64,000 nucleotides of DNA from Spiribacter sp. 2438 (lineage in GTDB: Bacteria > Pseudomonadota > Gammaproteobacteria > Nitrococcales > Nitrococcaceae). Location of the stretch: NCBI RefSeq assembly GCF_009676705.1, contig NZ_CP046046.1:310001-374000 (forward strand). The letters run 5' to 3'. The notes beneath the pieces are model-generated. The model saw nothing but the letters and a program-made list of their open reading frames with translations, did no database searches and was not told where the DNA came from. Below are positions 56,506 to 64,000 of the stretch, piece after piece. Each line of letters opens with the position of its first letter. Position 1 is the first letter of the stretch. Made by a program: the position numbers and the translations under genes.

Positions 56506-57693
56506 TCAGCTGGTAAGAATACGCCCGTTGGCGCTCCGAATCTGCCACCAGATCAGCGCCACGCAGGCACTGGCCGCCAGGGCCGCCAGCGCCATCACCA
56601 GGGCCATGGCCAGCAGCGGATCGAAGTCCATCAGCCCCACGATGATGGCGCTGATGGCGCCCAGGCCGAACTGGGCGACGCCGAACAGCGCCGAGGCGGA
56701 TCCGGCCCGGTCCGGATGCCGGTCCAGCACGCCGGCCACGGTGTTGGCGGCGATGACGCCCACGGTGCCCAGGGCGATGAACAGCGCCGGGGTGATGATC
56801 CACTGATCATCGATGCCCGCCAGCGCCATGCCCAGCAGCACCAGGCTGGCGCTGACCATGATGACCACCCCGGCGGTGAGCATGCGCCGATGGCCGAACC
56901 GCATCACCAGCTGGCCGTTCAGCAGGTTGCCAATCAGCAGCCCCACCACATTGAGGGCAAAGAAGTAACCGAAGTGGGCCTCGCTGACCCCGAACACCTG
57001 GGTGTAGACAAACGGGCTGCCCGCCACATAGGCGAACAGGGCCGCAAACGCCATGCCGCCGGCGCCCAGATAGGCCAGCACCCGCGGGTCGCGGACCACC
57101 GGACCATAACTGGCGAAAAGCTGTCTCAGGGGGGCCTGCCCCCGGCGCGCCGGCCCGTGGGTTTCCGGCACCGCCAGGATCATCATGGCCAGGCAGGACA
57201 ACCCGAACCCGGCCAGGGCCCAGAAGTTTGCCCGCCAGCCGAGGGCCACGGTCAGCCAGCCGCCGATCATCGGCGCGATCAGCGGCGCCAGGGTCATCAC
57301 CAGAATGACGTAGGACATCACCTGGGCCGCCCGTCGTCCGGCGTGGATGTCCCGCACCATGGCCCGGGCGATCACCGGGCCGGCAGCGGCGCCCAGCCCC
57401 TGCAGCAGACGGCCGGCCAGGAGCACATCCAGCCGCACTGCCAGCGCGCAGATGAGGGTGGCGGTCAGATAGACCAGCGTCCCGGCGATCAGTGGACGCA
57501 ACCGCCCGTATCGATCCGCCAGCGGGCCGTACAGCAGCTGGCCGGTGGCCAGCCCCACAAAAAACAGGGTCAGACTCTGCTGCAGCACCCCGGGGCTGGT
57601 GCCGAAGTCGCGGGCCATGGCCGGCAGGCCGGGCAGGTAGAGATCGATGGAGAGTGGCGCAAAAGCCGTGATGGCCCCCAGCATGATGATCAT
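56506..57693 (-). CDS. Bcr/CflA-family drug efflux MFS transporter
   Basis: 395 residues from the ATG at 57693, with GGAAGGGA upstream; a TTG at 57735 is possible. Twelve helices. Early motif AFAPLSIDLYLPGLPAMARDF and motif A YGPLADRYGRLRPLIAG near 61-77 are those of Bcr (bicyclomycin, sulfonamide efflux). LGAAAGPVIARAMVRD in helix 4-5 is also typical. Faces mlaC in the same direction, 38 bases apart. Confidence 0.93.
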   Translation of the reverse strand: MIIMLGAITAFAPLSIDLYLPGLPAMARDFGTSPGVLQQSLTLFFVGLATGQLLYGPLADRYGRLRPLIAGTLVYLTATLICALAVRLDVLLAGRLLQGLGAAAGPVIARAMVRDIHAGRRAAQVMSYVILVMTLAPLIAPMIGGWLTVALGWRANFWALAGFGLSCLAMMILAVPETHGPARRGQAPLRQLFASYGPVVRDPRVLAYLGAGGMAFAALFAYVAGSPFVYTQVFGVSEAHFGYFFALNVVGLLIGNLLNGQLVMRFGHRRMLTAGVVIMVSASLVLLGMALAGIDDQWIITPALFIALGTVGVIAANTVAGVLDRHPDRAGSASALFGVAQFGLGAISAIIVGLMDFDPLLAMALVMALAALAASACVALIWWQIRSANGRILTS

Positions 57694-57800
57694 GAGGGTC
57701 CCTTCCGGGCGGACTCGGCGCGCAGCGTTAAACAAAGTTTCTCCCAGCGGTGATGGCTGAATGCGGGGCACTGATAACCCGCCATGGTAACCCGGATTGG

Positions 57801-57829
57801 CCCGGGCAAATGGCTTGACCCGCTGCCCG
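57801..57829. repeat. Inverted repeat upstream of the sirtuin gene
   Basis: CCGGGCA (57801-57807) and TGCCCGG (57823-57829) are perfect inverted arms around a 15-base spacer, in the 231-base gap between the Bcr and sirtuin genes. Possible operator; chance in GC-rich DNA cannot be excluded. The rest of the gap shows nothing I can name. Confidence 0.3.
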
Positions 57830-57924
57830 GTTTGTGGGGGGATGAGGGGTTCCATCCATCATCTGGTCACGGGAGTCCAACTGCCTTGGCAACGCCCCGC
57901 CCTTTGCCCGAACCCGCACCGGCC

Positions 57925-58746
57925 ATGACCGCCAACGCCCTGGCAGCGGCGCTGCGCCCGCTGGCGCCGGTGGCGGTGATTACCGGCGCCGGCGTGTCCA
58001 CCCGCTCCGGGATTCCCGACTACCGGGATCACCAGGGGGCCTGGAAGCGCTCGCCGCCCATGCAGATCGCCGAGTTCACCGGCAGCCTGCGGGGCCGGCG
58101 GCGCTACTGGGCCCGCAGCCTGGTGGGCTGGCGTACCGTGGCGGAGGCCCGGCCCAATCGCGCCCACCGGGCGCTGGCGCAGCTGGAAGCCTCCGGTCTG
58201 GTGGGGCCGGTGATCACCCAGAATGTGGATGGTCTCCATCAGGCCGCCGGCAGTCGCCAGGTGCTGGATCTGCATGGCCGTCTGGATCGGGTGGAGTGCC
58301 TGGACTGCAGCCGCGTCATCCCGCGACAGGCCCATCAGGCCCAGCTGGAGGCCGCCAATCCCGGCTGGGCGGAGGCCGCCACCCGGGTGGCCACGGCCCC
58401 CGATGGTGACGCGGACCTCGCCGATGTGGACTACGGGGATTTCGTGGTGCCCACCTGCCAGGCCTGCGGCGGGCTGCTCAAGCCGGCGGTGGTGTTCTTC
58501 GGCGAGACCGTGCCCCGACCCCGGGTGGACGATGCCTTTGCGCGACTGGCCGGTGCCGGGGGCCTGCTGGTGGTGGGGTCGTCACTCATGGTGTGGTCGG
58601 GCTACCGATTCGTGCGGGCCGCCGCGGCGGCCGGTCAGCCGGTGTATGTGCTGGGCCTGGGGGTGACCCGTGGCGACGCAGAGGCCAGCGGCCGGCTCAG
58701 TGCGGACTGCAGCGAGGGGCTGGAGGCCCTGCTTGACGCCCTATGA
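57925..58746 (+). CDS. Sir2-family NAD-dependent protein deacylase (sirtuin)
   Basis: 273 residues from the ATG at 57925; a TTG further up would add a Pro-rich tail. NAD site [17 protein letters not shown] at ~19-35, [12 protein letters not shown] near 98-109, catalytic His117 in LDLHGRLD, and a zinc-binding CLDC (~125-128) and CQAC (~177-181). The insert between the two cysteine pairs is longer than in CobB. PPRP-type C-terminus with GSSLMVWSG. Ends overlapping the TTL-like gene by six bases tail to tail. Target proteins unknown. Confidence 0.92.
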   Translation: MTANALAAALRPLAPVAVITGAGVSTRSGIPDYRDHQGAWKRSPPMQIAEFTGSLRGRRRYWARSLVGWRTVAEARPNRAHRALAQLEASGLVGPVITQNVDGLHQAAGSRQVLDLHGRLDRVECLDCSRVIPRQAHQAQLEAANPGWAEAATRVATAPDGDADLADVDYGDFVVPTCQACGGLLKPAVVFFGETVPRPRVDDAFARLAGAGGLLVVGSSLMVWSGYRFVRAAAAAGQPVYVLGLGVTRGDAEASGRLSADCSEGLEALLDAL

Positions 58747-60225
58747 GTCGGGCGGCGCCTGAATCAGCAGCCCGTCCCGTGCCCAGTCGGCCAGGGTCTC
58801 CCAAACCGCAGCGGTCACCGCCGCTGGGTCCTCGGCGCCGGGCAGGCGTGCCGCAATGGCCGCCGGCGGCCGTCCCTCCACCGCATGCAGCCAGATCAGC
58901 GCGGCGGTGGGGTTGGGGGCCAGCCAGCGCTCACGGGTTTCGTCATAAAGGTGCAGGCCCTGCTCGTCGATCTGCTCCCGCACCCGCCAGGGCCGCAGGG
59001 GCGGCGGTGGCGGCGCGCTGCCCTGCAGGGCCTCCACCACCCGGGCGTCCGAGGGCCGGGGATAGGGCAGAAACTGCCACTGATCCGCCGGATCCGGGCC
59101 CGGGTAGAGACGCTCGAACCCCCCGGCGTCAGCGGCTTCCCGTTGCAGCGTCGCCACTTCGTCCGCTTCGGGATCGGCGTTCAGGCCCACCAGATTGACC
59201 AGGTCTTCGACCATGGCGCGTTTAATAGCCGCCTCGCGACGGCCCCCGTCCGCCGGCGCGGCGAACACCCCCAGGGACGGGTTGAGGTTGCACTCCAGCA
59301 GCCAGGGTTGCAGCTCGGTGTCCACCAGACAGTCCAGCCCCAGCAACTCATAGCAGCCCCCGGGGTCGGCGCCCCGGGCCAGGGTATCCCGGCGCATGGT
59401 CTCGCGGCCGGCCAGCATCGTGATGGTGATCAACTCCCGCAAGCGGTGGAACAGCGCCTCCGGGTCATGGCCCTCCCGCCGCAGGCGTTGGCGATAGTCC
59501 GCCAGTTCGATGAACACCACCGGATCGTCCACCGCCCGGTTGCCGGCGTTAATGTCCGGGTTGGTCTGATGGACGAAGGGGTCGTGCAGTGACTCCAGGG
59601 TGTAGGGCCGCGACGCCAGCTTGGCGAACCCCTCGCCATAGAGATACACCCGCAGCGGCTCCACGGAGCGGATCAGCACATACAGGCGCAGCACGTACTT
59701 GCGGCCATCGATCAGATGGGGCCGGGCCTGATAGGACTGCACGATCCAGCCGGGCTCGGCCGGGGCGGCTGCCGGCGTGGAGAGCAGCGCAATTCCCCGT
59801 CCCCGGGAACTGTTTTCGGGTTTTTGCAGCCATAACTGACTCGGGTCACCGGCGGCGGCGAAGCGCAGGGCGTCCCGGTCCCGGGGTATCACAAAGGTGC
59901 GGGGGTGAAAGCGGGCCCGGCGGGCCGGGTCACTGTCGCTACCGTGGGCCGCGGCCAGTCGCTGCTCCAACCCGCCGAGGGTGTCGGCGAGGGCGGATTT
60001 GACGGTTACGCAGCCGTTGCCCGGGATATGATTGACCGTGCGCCCGTCCTGCACCCGCTGGAACGCCTCGGCCGTCGGCATACCGACCGTCCACAGGGCG
60101 TCCCAGCCTCCGGGGTCGTCGCCCTGGCTGAGGGGCCGCCACCGCGCCGGGTCCAGGGCGTCCACGAAAAAGTGGTCCTCCTCGCCGGGTTGCGAGCCCG
60201 TGAGGGCGTAGGTCAGTCTGATCAT
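58741..60225 (-). CDS. Tubulin-tyrosine-ligase-like ATP-grasp protein fused to a PqqD-like domain
   Basis: 494 residues from the ATG at 60225. Residues ~45-350 form a TTL-type ATP-grasp ligase: NHIPGNGCVTVKSAL near 65-79, LWLQKPENSSRGRGI at 131-145 with Lys135, IVQSYQARPHLIDGRKYVLR at 161-180 with Lys176, LGLDCLVD at 295-302 and LLECNLNPSL at 309-318 with Glu311 and Asn313. All nucleotide and metal residues appear present. A Pro-rich linker (PPPPPLRPW) leads to residues ~420-490, which read as PqqD: LHLYDETRERWLAPNPTAAL, then IWLHAVEG and a winged-helix end. PqqD-like domains bind leader peptides of RiPPs. Peptide ligase function is inference. TACAAT at 60237-60232 may give a nearly leaderless mRNA. 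Confidence 0.85.
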   Translation of the reverse strand: MIRLTYALTGSQPGEEDHFFVDALDPARWRPLSQGDDPGGWDALWTVGMPTAEAFQRVQDGRTVNHIPGNGCVTVKSALADTLGGLEQRLAAAHGSDSDPARRARFHPRTFVIPRDRDALRFAAAGDPSQLWLQKPENSSRGRGIALLSTPAAAPAEPGWIVQSYQARPHLIDGRKYVLRLYVLIRSVEPLRVYLYGEGFAKLASRPYTLESLHDPFVHQTNPDINAGNRAVDDPVVFIELADYRQRLRREGHDPEALFHRLRELITITMLAGRETMRRDTLARGADPGGCYELLGLDCLVDTELQPWLLECNLNPSLGVFAAPADGGRREAAIKRAMVEDLVNLVGLNADPEADEVATLQREAADAGGFERLYPGPDPADQWQFLPYPRPSDARVVEALQGSAPPPPPLRPWRVREQIDEQGLHLYDETRERWLAPNPTAALIWLHAVEGRPPAAIAARLPGAEDPAAVTAAVWETLADWARDGLLIQAPPDS

Positions 60226-60306
60226 TGCCCTATTGTAAGCCGCCACCGCCGAACTGGCGCCCCAGGCAGCCGCGGCGGATGAGCCTGAACCGGAGTCGAG
60301 GACTGA

Positions 60307-60447
60307 ATGCCGAAGCCGCTACCCAGCAAAATCTGCCCGGTCTGTGAGCGCCCCTTCAACTGGCGGCGCAAGTGGGCCCGGGACTGGGAGAATGTCCGTT
60401 ACTGTTCCGAGCGCTGCCGGCGCAATCGGCGTCAGGCGGAGTCGTGA
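60307..60447 (+). CDS. DUF2256 small zinc-finger-like protein
   Basis: A 46-residue gene. Its four cysteines are C10-x2-C13 and C33-x3-C37 ([13 protein letters not shown] ... YCSERCRRN), the DUF2256 pattern, with many Arg and Trp, so it likely binds zinc and perhaps nucleic acid. The stop overlaps the GTG start of the cryptochrome/photolyase gene (GTGA), and DUF2256 is frequently beside or fused to this photolyase class. Upstream, 81 bases separate it from the divergent TTL gene. Function unknown. Confidence 0.88.
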   Translation: MPKPLPSKICPVCERPFNWRRKWARDWENVRYCSERCRRNRRQAES

Positions 60448-61994
60448 ACCCACAGCTGGTCTGGTTCAAGCGGGATCTGCGGGTGGCGGATCACGCGCCA
60501 CTGGCCCGGGCCGCGGCCGCCGGGCCGGTGTTGTGTGTGTATGTCATCGAGCCCGCCTACTGGCAGCTGCCGGACACCGCGGCCCGTCACTGGGGATTCA
60601 TTCGCGAGAGCCTGCAGAGCCTGGCGGTTGACCTGCAGGCGCTGGGGCTGCGCCTGCGGGTGGTGGAGGGCGAACTGCCGGCGGTGTTCCAGCACCTGCA
60701 TGCCTGGGCGGGCTTCGACACCATTCACGCCCACCAGGAAACCGGCAACCACTGGACCTACCAGCGGGACCGCCGGGTGGCCGCCTGGTGTCGTCAGGCC
60801 GGCGTGCGGTTCGAGGAAACCCCCGCCTTCGGGGTGGTGCGGCCCCTGGCCAATCGGGATCAGTGGGCCGGCCACTGGGAGCGCCGCATGAAAGCCGCGC
60901 CGGTGCCCCGGCCCACGGGGGCACGCGCCGCCGAGCCGGCGACCCCCTGCCCGCTGCCCCAGCGGGACCCGGATCAGCTGCCCGAGCACCTGGGGCATGA
61001 CCGGCGCCCCTGCCCCGGGCGCCAGCCCGGCGGCCGGCCCGAGGGGGAGGCCCTGCTGGCGAGTTTTCTGGCCGAGCGGGGCGAGACCTATCGCCAAGGC
61101 ATGTCGAGCCCCGCCTCCGCCCGCCGGGTGTGCTCACGGCTGTCCGCCCACATTGCCTACGGCACCCTGTCGCTGCGGGAAATCGTTCAGACCCACCGGC
61201 GGCGCTGGGCGGCGGTGCGGGCCGAGGCCCCCCGGTCGCGCTGGGCCCGTTCCCTGAAATCCTTCGAGTCGCGGCTCCACTGGCATTGTCATTTCATGCA
61301 GAAACTCGAGGACGAGCAGGCGCTGGAGTGGCGCAACATGCACCGCGGCTATGACGGCCTGCGGGATGAGGATCAGGTGGACCCGGAGCGACTGGCGGCC
61401 TGGGTGGAGGGTCGCACCGGCATTCCCTTTGTGGACGCCTGCATGCGCCAGCTCCACCACGAGGGCTGGATCAACTTTCGGATGCGCGCCATGCTGGTGG
61501 CGGTGTCCAGCTATCACCTGTGGATGCACTGGCGGGAGCCCGCCCAGCAGCTGGCGCGGCTGTTCACCGACTACGAGCCGGGCATTCATTACTGTCAGTT
61601 CCAGATGCAGTCCGGCACCACCGGCATCAACACCCTGCGCATCTACAACCCGGTGAAGCAGTCCCGGGATCAGGATCCCCGGGGGGACTACATCCGTCGC
61701 TGGGTCCCGGAGCTGGCGGCGCTGCCCGCCGACTGGATCCATGAGCCCTGGCGTCTGACCGGGTCGCTGCAGCGGCGCTACGGGGTCCGGCTGGAGCGGG
61801 ATTATCCGGCGCCGGTGGTGGATCACGAACAGGCCGCCCGGGCTGCCCGGGCCCGGATCAAGGCCCATCGGGCCAGTCGGGATCTGAGTGGGGAGTCGGC
61901 GCGGGTGCGCCAGCGCCACGCCAGTCGCTCACCCAGCCCGACGCGGCCGCGTCGGCGTCGCACCGATCCGCGCCAGGGCAGTCTCGATCTCTAG
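60444..61994 (+). CDS. Cryptochrome/photolyase-family flavoprotein
   Basis: 516 residues from the GTG at 60444 ([17 protein letters not shown]). Antenna domain [21 protein letters not shown] domain with [54 protein letters not shown] and the [20 protein letters not shown] block. It differs from the CPD photolyase at 29697 in the FAD pocket, so it may be a (6-4), single-strand or signalling type; I cannot decide. The C-terminal ~50 residues are Arg/Ser-rich and disordered. Co-translated with DUF2256. Confidence 0.9.
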   Translation: MNPQLVWFKRDLRVADHAPLARAAAAGPVLCVYVIEPAYWQLPDTAARHWGFIRESLQSLAVDLQALGLRLRVVEGELPAVFQHLHAWAGFDTIHAHQETGNHWTYQRDRRVAAWCRQAGVRFEETPAFGVVRPLANRDQWAGHWERRMKAAPVPRPTGARAAEPATPCPLPQRDPDQLPEHLGHDRRPCPGRQPGGRPEGEALLASFLAERGETYRQGMSSPASARRVCSRLSAHIAYGTLSLREIVQTHRRRWAAVRAEAPRSRWARSLKSFESRLHWHCHFMQKLEDEQALEWRNMHRGYDGLRDEDQVDPERLAAWVEGRTGIPFVDACMRQLHHEGWINFRMRAMLVAVSSYHLWMHWREPAQQLARLFTDYEPGIHYCQFQMQSGTTGINTLRIYNPVKQSRDQDPRGDYIRRWVPELAALPADWIHEPWRLTGSLQRRYGVRLERDYPAPVVDHEQAARAARARIKAHRASRDLSGESARVRQRHASRSPSPTRPRRRRTDPRQGSLDL

Positions 61995-64000
61995 TCGCTG
62001 AGCCGGTCGGTGAGCTCCGCCGGTGTGCGGGCCACCGGACGGCAGGTGTGCCCCTGGCAGACCCAGGCGCCGGTTTCGCCCTCGGGGGCGGCGGCCACCG
62101 CGGTGCCCGCCGACGGCGTGAACACCAGCCGGCCCGGGTGATAGCCCGCTTCGGCCACTTCCCGCCAGGGCCGGTCACCGGCCTCATCGGCGGGGTCCGG
62201 CCGCAACACCACCAGCGCCGGCGGCTCGAGGATCTCCTCCAGGGCATTGAGCAGGGCGCAGTGAGCGCCGGGGGCCTCCTGAATGCTGTTGGCGCCGGCC
62301 ACCACCGCCCGCTCGGCGGCCTGCCGATAACGCGCGTCGCCCAGCCAGTGGCCCAGGCGGTTGAGCGCTAGCGCCGCCACGCCGTTGCCGGCGGGCAGGG
62401 CATCATCGGTAAAACTGCGCGGCCGCTGAATCAGGGCCTCATGATCGGCCGCGGTGAAGAAAAAGCCGCCGTCCTCCGGGTCCTCGAACTGCTCCAGCAG
62501 GACGTCCCCCAGGGCCAGGGCCCACTCCTCGCGACCGTCGGACCAGCGGGCCTGCTGCAACTCGATAAGCGCGGAGAGCATGAAGGCGTGGTCATCCAGA
62601 TAGCCCGACAGGTTCGCCCGCCCGGCACGCCAGCTGGCCAGCAGTCGCCCGTCCCGCCAGCAGTGATCCCGCACAAAGCGCTCGGCGGTCTCGGCGGCAT
62701 CAATAAATTCAGGGATCCCCAGGAAACGCCCCGCCCGGGCCAGCCCGCCGATCATCAGGGCGTTCCAGGCGGTCAGCGCCTTGTCGTCGAGGGCCGGGCG
62801 CTCACGCTGGCTGCGGGCTTCACGCAACTTGGCCTGGGCGCTTTTCCATCGCTCCACCAGGGTGTCACGGGGGGTCTGCAGGCGCTTGGCCAGTTCCGAG
62901 AACGCCATGTGGACCTGGGGCAGCCAGCGGCCCTCGAAGTTGGGCGCCTCATCCAGCCCCAGCCGGTAGATGGCGAGTTCCGCTTCCTCGGGCTCCAGCA
63001 CCTCGCGCATGGCGTCCGGCGTCCACAGATAGAACGCCCCCTCGCCCTCGCTGGTGTCGGCGTCCAGTGAGGTGGCAAAGCCGCCTTCCGGCAGGGTCAT
63101 TTCCCGCAGCACCCATTCACCGGTTTCCCGGGCGATACGCCGGAAGAACCGGTCGCCGGTGGCCCGGTAAGCGTCCGTGGCCACGCCGATCAGCAGGGCA
63201 TTGTCGCTGAGCATTTTCTCAAAGTGAGGGATGCCCCACTCGGCATCCACTGAGTAACGGGCAAAGCCGCCACCAATCTGGTCGTAAATGCCACCCAGGG
63301 CCATGCGCCGCAGGCTGTGGCAGGCCATGTGCAGCGCGCCCCGGTCCACCTCGCCGGCCTGCTGGCCGCGGGCGTAGTGACGCAGCAGCCGCTCGAGACT
63401 GGTGGCCTGGGGGAATTTGGGCGCGCTGCCAAAGCCCCCGTAGGCGGCGTCAAAGCGGCTGGCCAGCTGCAGCCGGGCCGACTCCAGCGCGTCGGCGGTG
63501 GGCAGCGCCGAGCCACCGGCACCGGCCGCCCGGTTGAGCACCCGCTGGAGGCGCTGGTTCTGCTCATCCACTTCGTCCCGCCGCTCCTGCCAGACCTGGA
63601 TGATCTGCTGCATCACCTCATCAAAGCCGGGCATGTCGGCGCGGCTCTGGCGGGGGAAATAGGTGCCGGTGAAAAACGGCAACTGCTCCGGCGTCAGGAA
63701 CACCGTCAGCGGCCAGCCACCGCCGCGGCCCGCCAGCAGCTGATGAGCCATTTGATAAATCCGATCCAGGTCCGGGCGCTCCTCGCGGTCCACCTTGATG
63801 TTGATGAAGTCGCGGTTCATCTGCGCCGCGATGTCGGGATCATCGAAGGATTCATGGGCCATGACGTGACACCAGTGGCAGGCGGAATAGCCCACCGAGA
63901 GCAGGATCGGCCGGTCCAGATCCCGCGCCGCCTGCAGGGCCGTCTCGTCCCAGGGCTGCCAGTGCACCGGGTTGTCCGCGTGCTGGCGCAGATAGGGGCT
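61991..64000 (-). CDS. YyaL/SPATA20-type thioredoxin-domain protein, 5' end outside the window
   Basis: The frame is open from the right edge: the minus strand beyond 63967 reads [17 protein letters not shown], the usual beginning of this family, so the GTG at 63967 is internal and 15-20 residues are missing. The thioredoxin-like domain has CHWC in [20 protein letters not shown], followed by [14 protein letters not shown] and [12 protein letters not shown]. The larger C-terminal part is an alpha/alpha-barrel (six-hairpin glycosidase-like: [26 protein letters not shown]). Biochemical function is not established; N-acylglucosamine-epimerase-like catalysis has been suggested for the fold. Overlaps the cryptochrome gene by four bases at the 3' ends. 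Confidence 0.93.
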   Translation of the reverse strand, partial: SPYLRQHADNPVHWQPWDETALQAARDLDRPILLSVGYSACHWCHVMAHESFDDPDIAAQMNRDFINIKVDREERPDLDRIYQMAHQLLAGRGGGWPLTVFLTPEQLPFFTGTYFPRQSRADMPGFDEVMQQIIQVWQERRDEVDEQNQRLQRVLNRAAGAGGSALPTADALESARLQLASRFDAAYGGFGSAPKFPQATSLERLLRHYARGQQAGEVDRGALHMACHSLRRMALGGIYDQIGGGFARYSVDAEWGIPHFEKMLSDNALLIGVATDAYRATGDRFFRRIARETGEWVLREMTLPEGGFATSLDADTSEGEGAFYLWTPDAMREVLEPEEAELAIYRLGLDEAPNFEGRWLPQVHMAFSELAKRLQTPRDTLVERWKSAQAKLREARSQRERPALDDKALTAWNALMIGGLARAGRFLGIPEFIDAAETAERFVRDHCWRDGRLLASWRAGRANLSGYLDDHAFMLSALIELQQARWSDGREEWALALGDVLLEQFEDPEDGGFFFTAADHEALIQRPRSFTDDALPAGNGVAALALNRLGHWLGDARYRQAAERAVVAGANSIQEAPGAHCALLNALEEILEPPALVVLRPDPADEAGDRPWREVAEAGYHPGRLVFTPSAGTAVAAAPEGETGAWVCQGHTCRPVARTPAELTDRLSD

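Noticed and set aside
60279-60347. 22-codon frame ([22 protein letters not shown] cut short) as a RiPP precursor for the TTL-PqqD enzyme
   Set aside because: It overlaps the DUF2256 start in another frame, has no ribosome site and no leader-core appearance.
1-64000. CRISPR arrays, insertion sequences or prophage
   Set aside because: I found no spaced direct repeats, transposase, integrase or phage structural genes on either strand.

Overview
The window is chromosomal DNA of a high-GC bacterium (about two thirds G+C by eye), almost certainly a gammaproteobacterium. The evidence is a CRP beside an OsmC/YhfA gene, the gshB-ruvX-pyrR-pyrB-pyrC' order, the yggS-proC-yggT-metX-metW order and rpe-gph-trpE, all familiar from Pseudomonas-like genomes. 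Tight packing, many ATGA/GTGA overlaps and rather acidic proteins suggest a streamlined halophile, perhaps Ectothiorhodospiraceae (Spiribacter-like); that last step is inference. No intergenic gap exceeds about 245 bases. I see no insertion sequence, prophage or CRISPR array.

Layout. 1-6126: cytochrome oxidase assembly genes (ctaA cut by the window edge, ctaB, ctaG, a Sco copper chaperone) interleaved with lipA, a tusA-like gene and sohB. 6161-9082: ilvD and zapE. 9083-9325: an AT-rich gap with a cluster of DnaA-box-like sites. 9326-14582: a minus-strand run (yggS, proC, yggT, metX, metW, DUF4426 protein, HDAC-like deacetylase). 14641-19434: a second minus-strand operon (gshB, ruvX, pyrR, pyrB, a pseudo-dihydroorotase, a PyrK-like flavoprotein). 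19504-22926: rsmE, ahcY behind an S-adenosylhomocysteine riboswitch, and metK. 23058-28742: tkt-gap-pgk-pyk; then purC. 29697-37783: a light/membrane-stress-type cluster (photolyase, SDR, NTF2-like, GPH-type MFS, cyclopropane-fatty-acid-synthase-like, DUF1365, flavin oxidoreductase, TetR regulator). 37810-43110: rpe-gph-trpE-trpG-trpD-trpC, with trpD frameshifted. 43123-45609: crp/osmC, rplM-rpsI with a tRNA-Gln 9 bases behind, and moaD. 45661-51371: a SWIM-SNF2 helicase, an EamA transporter, DUF2288, msrA and a Nudix gene. 51464-56467: an AttEFGH-like ABC/lipocalin operon and a lone MlaC. 56506-64000: Bcr/CflA transporter, sirtuin, a tubulin-tyrosine-ligase-like/PqqD fusion, DUF2256 plus a cryptochrome/photolyase, and a YyaL-type thioredoxin-domain protein cut by the window edge.

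How they fit together. Most genes are core metabolism. Methionine and the activated-methyl cycle are linked (metX, metW, metK, ahcY, with SAH sensed at ahcY). Pyrimidine synthesis is controlled through PyrR and probably uses an ATCase with an inactive dihydroorotase partner. Two photolyase-family genes and the CFA/DUF1365 set point to a sunlit habitat. The least explained items are the TTL-PqqD fusion (58741-60225), the DnaA-box/AT-rich gap at 9.1-9.3 kb, the PyrK-like protein without an iron-sulfur cluster, and the small genes at 2809 and 4383.
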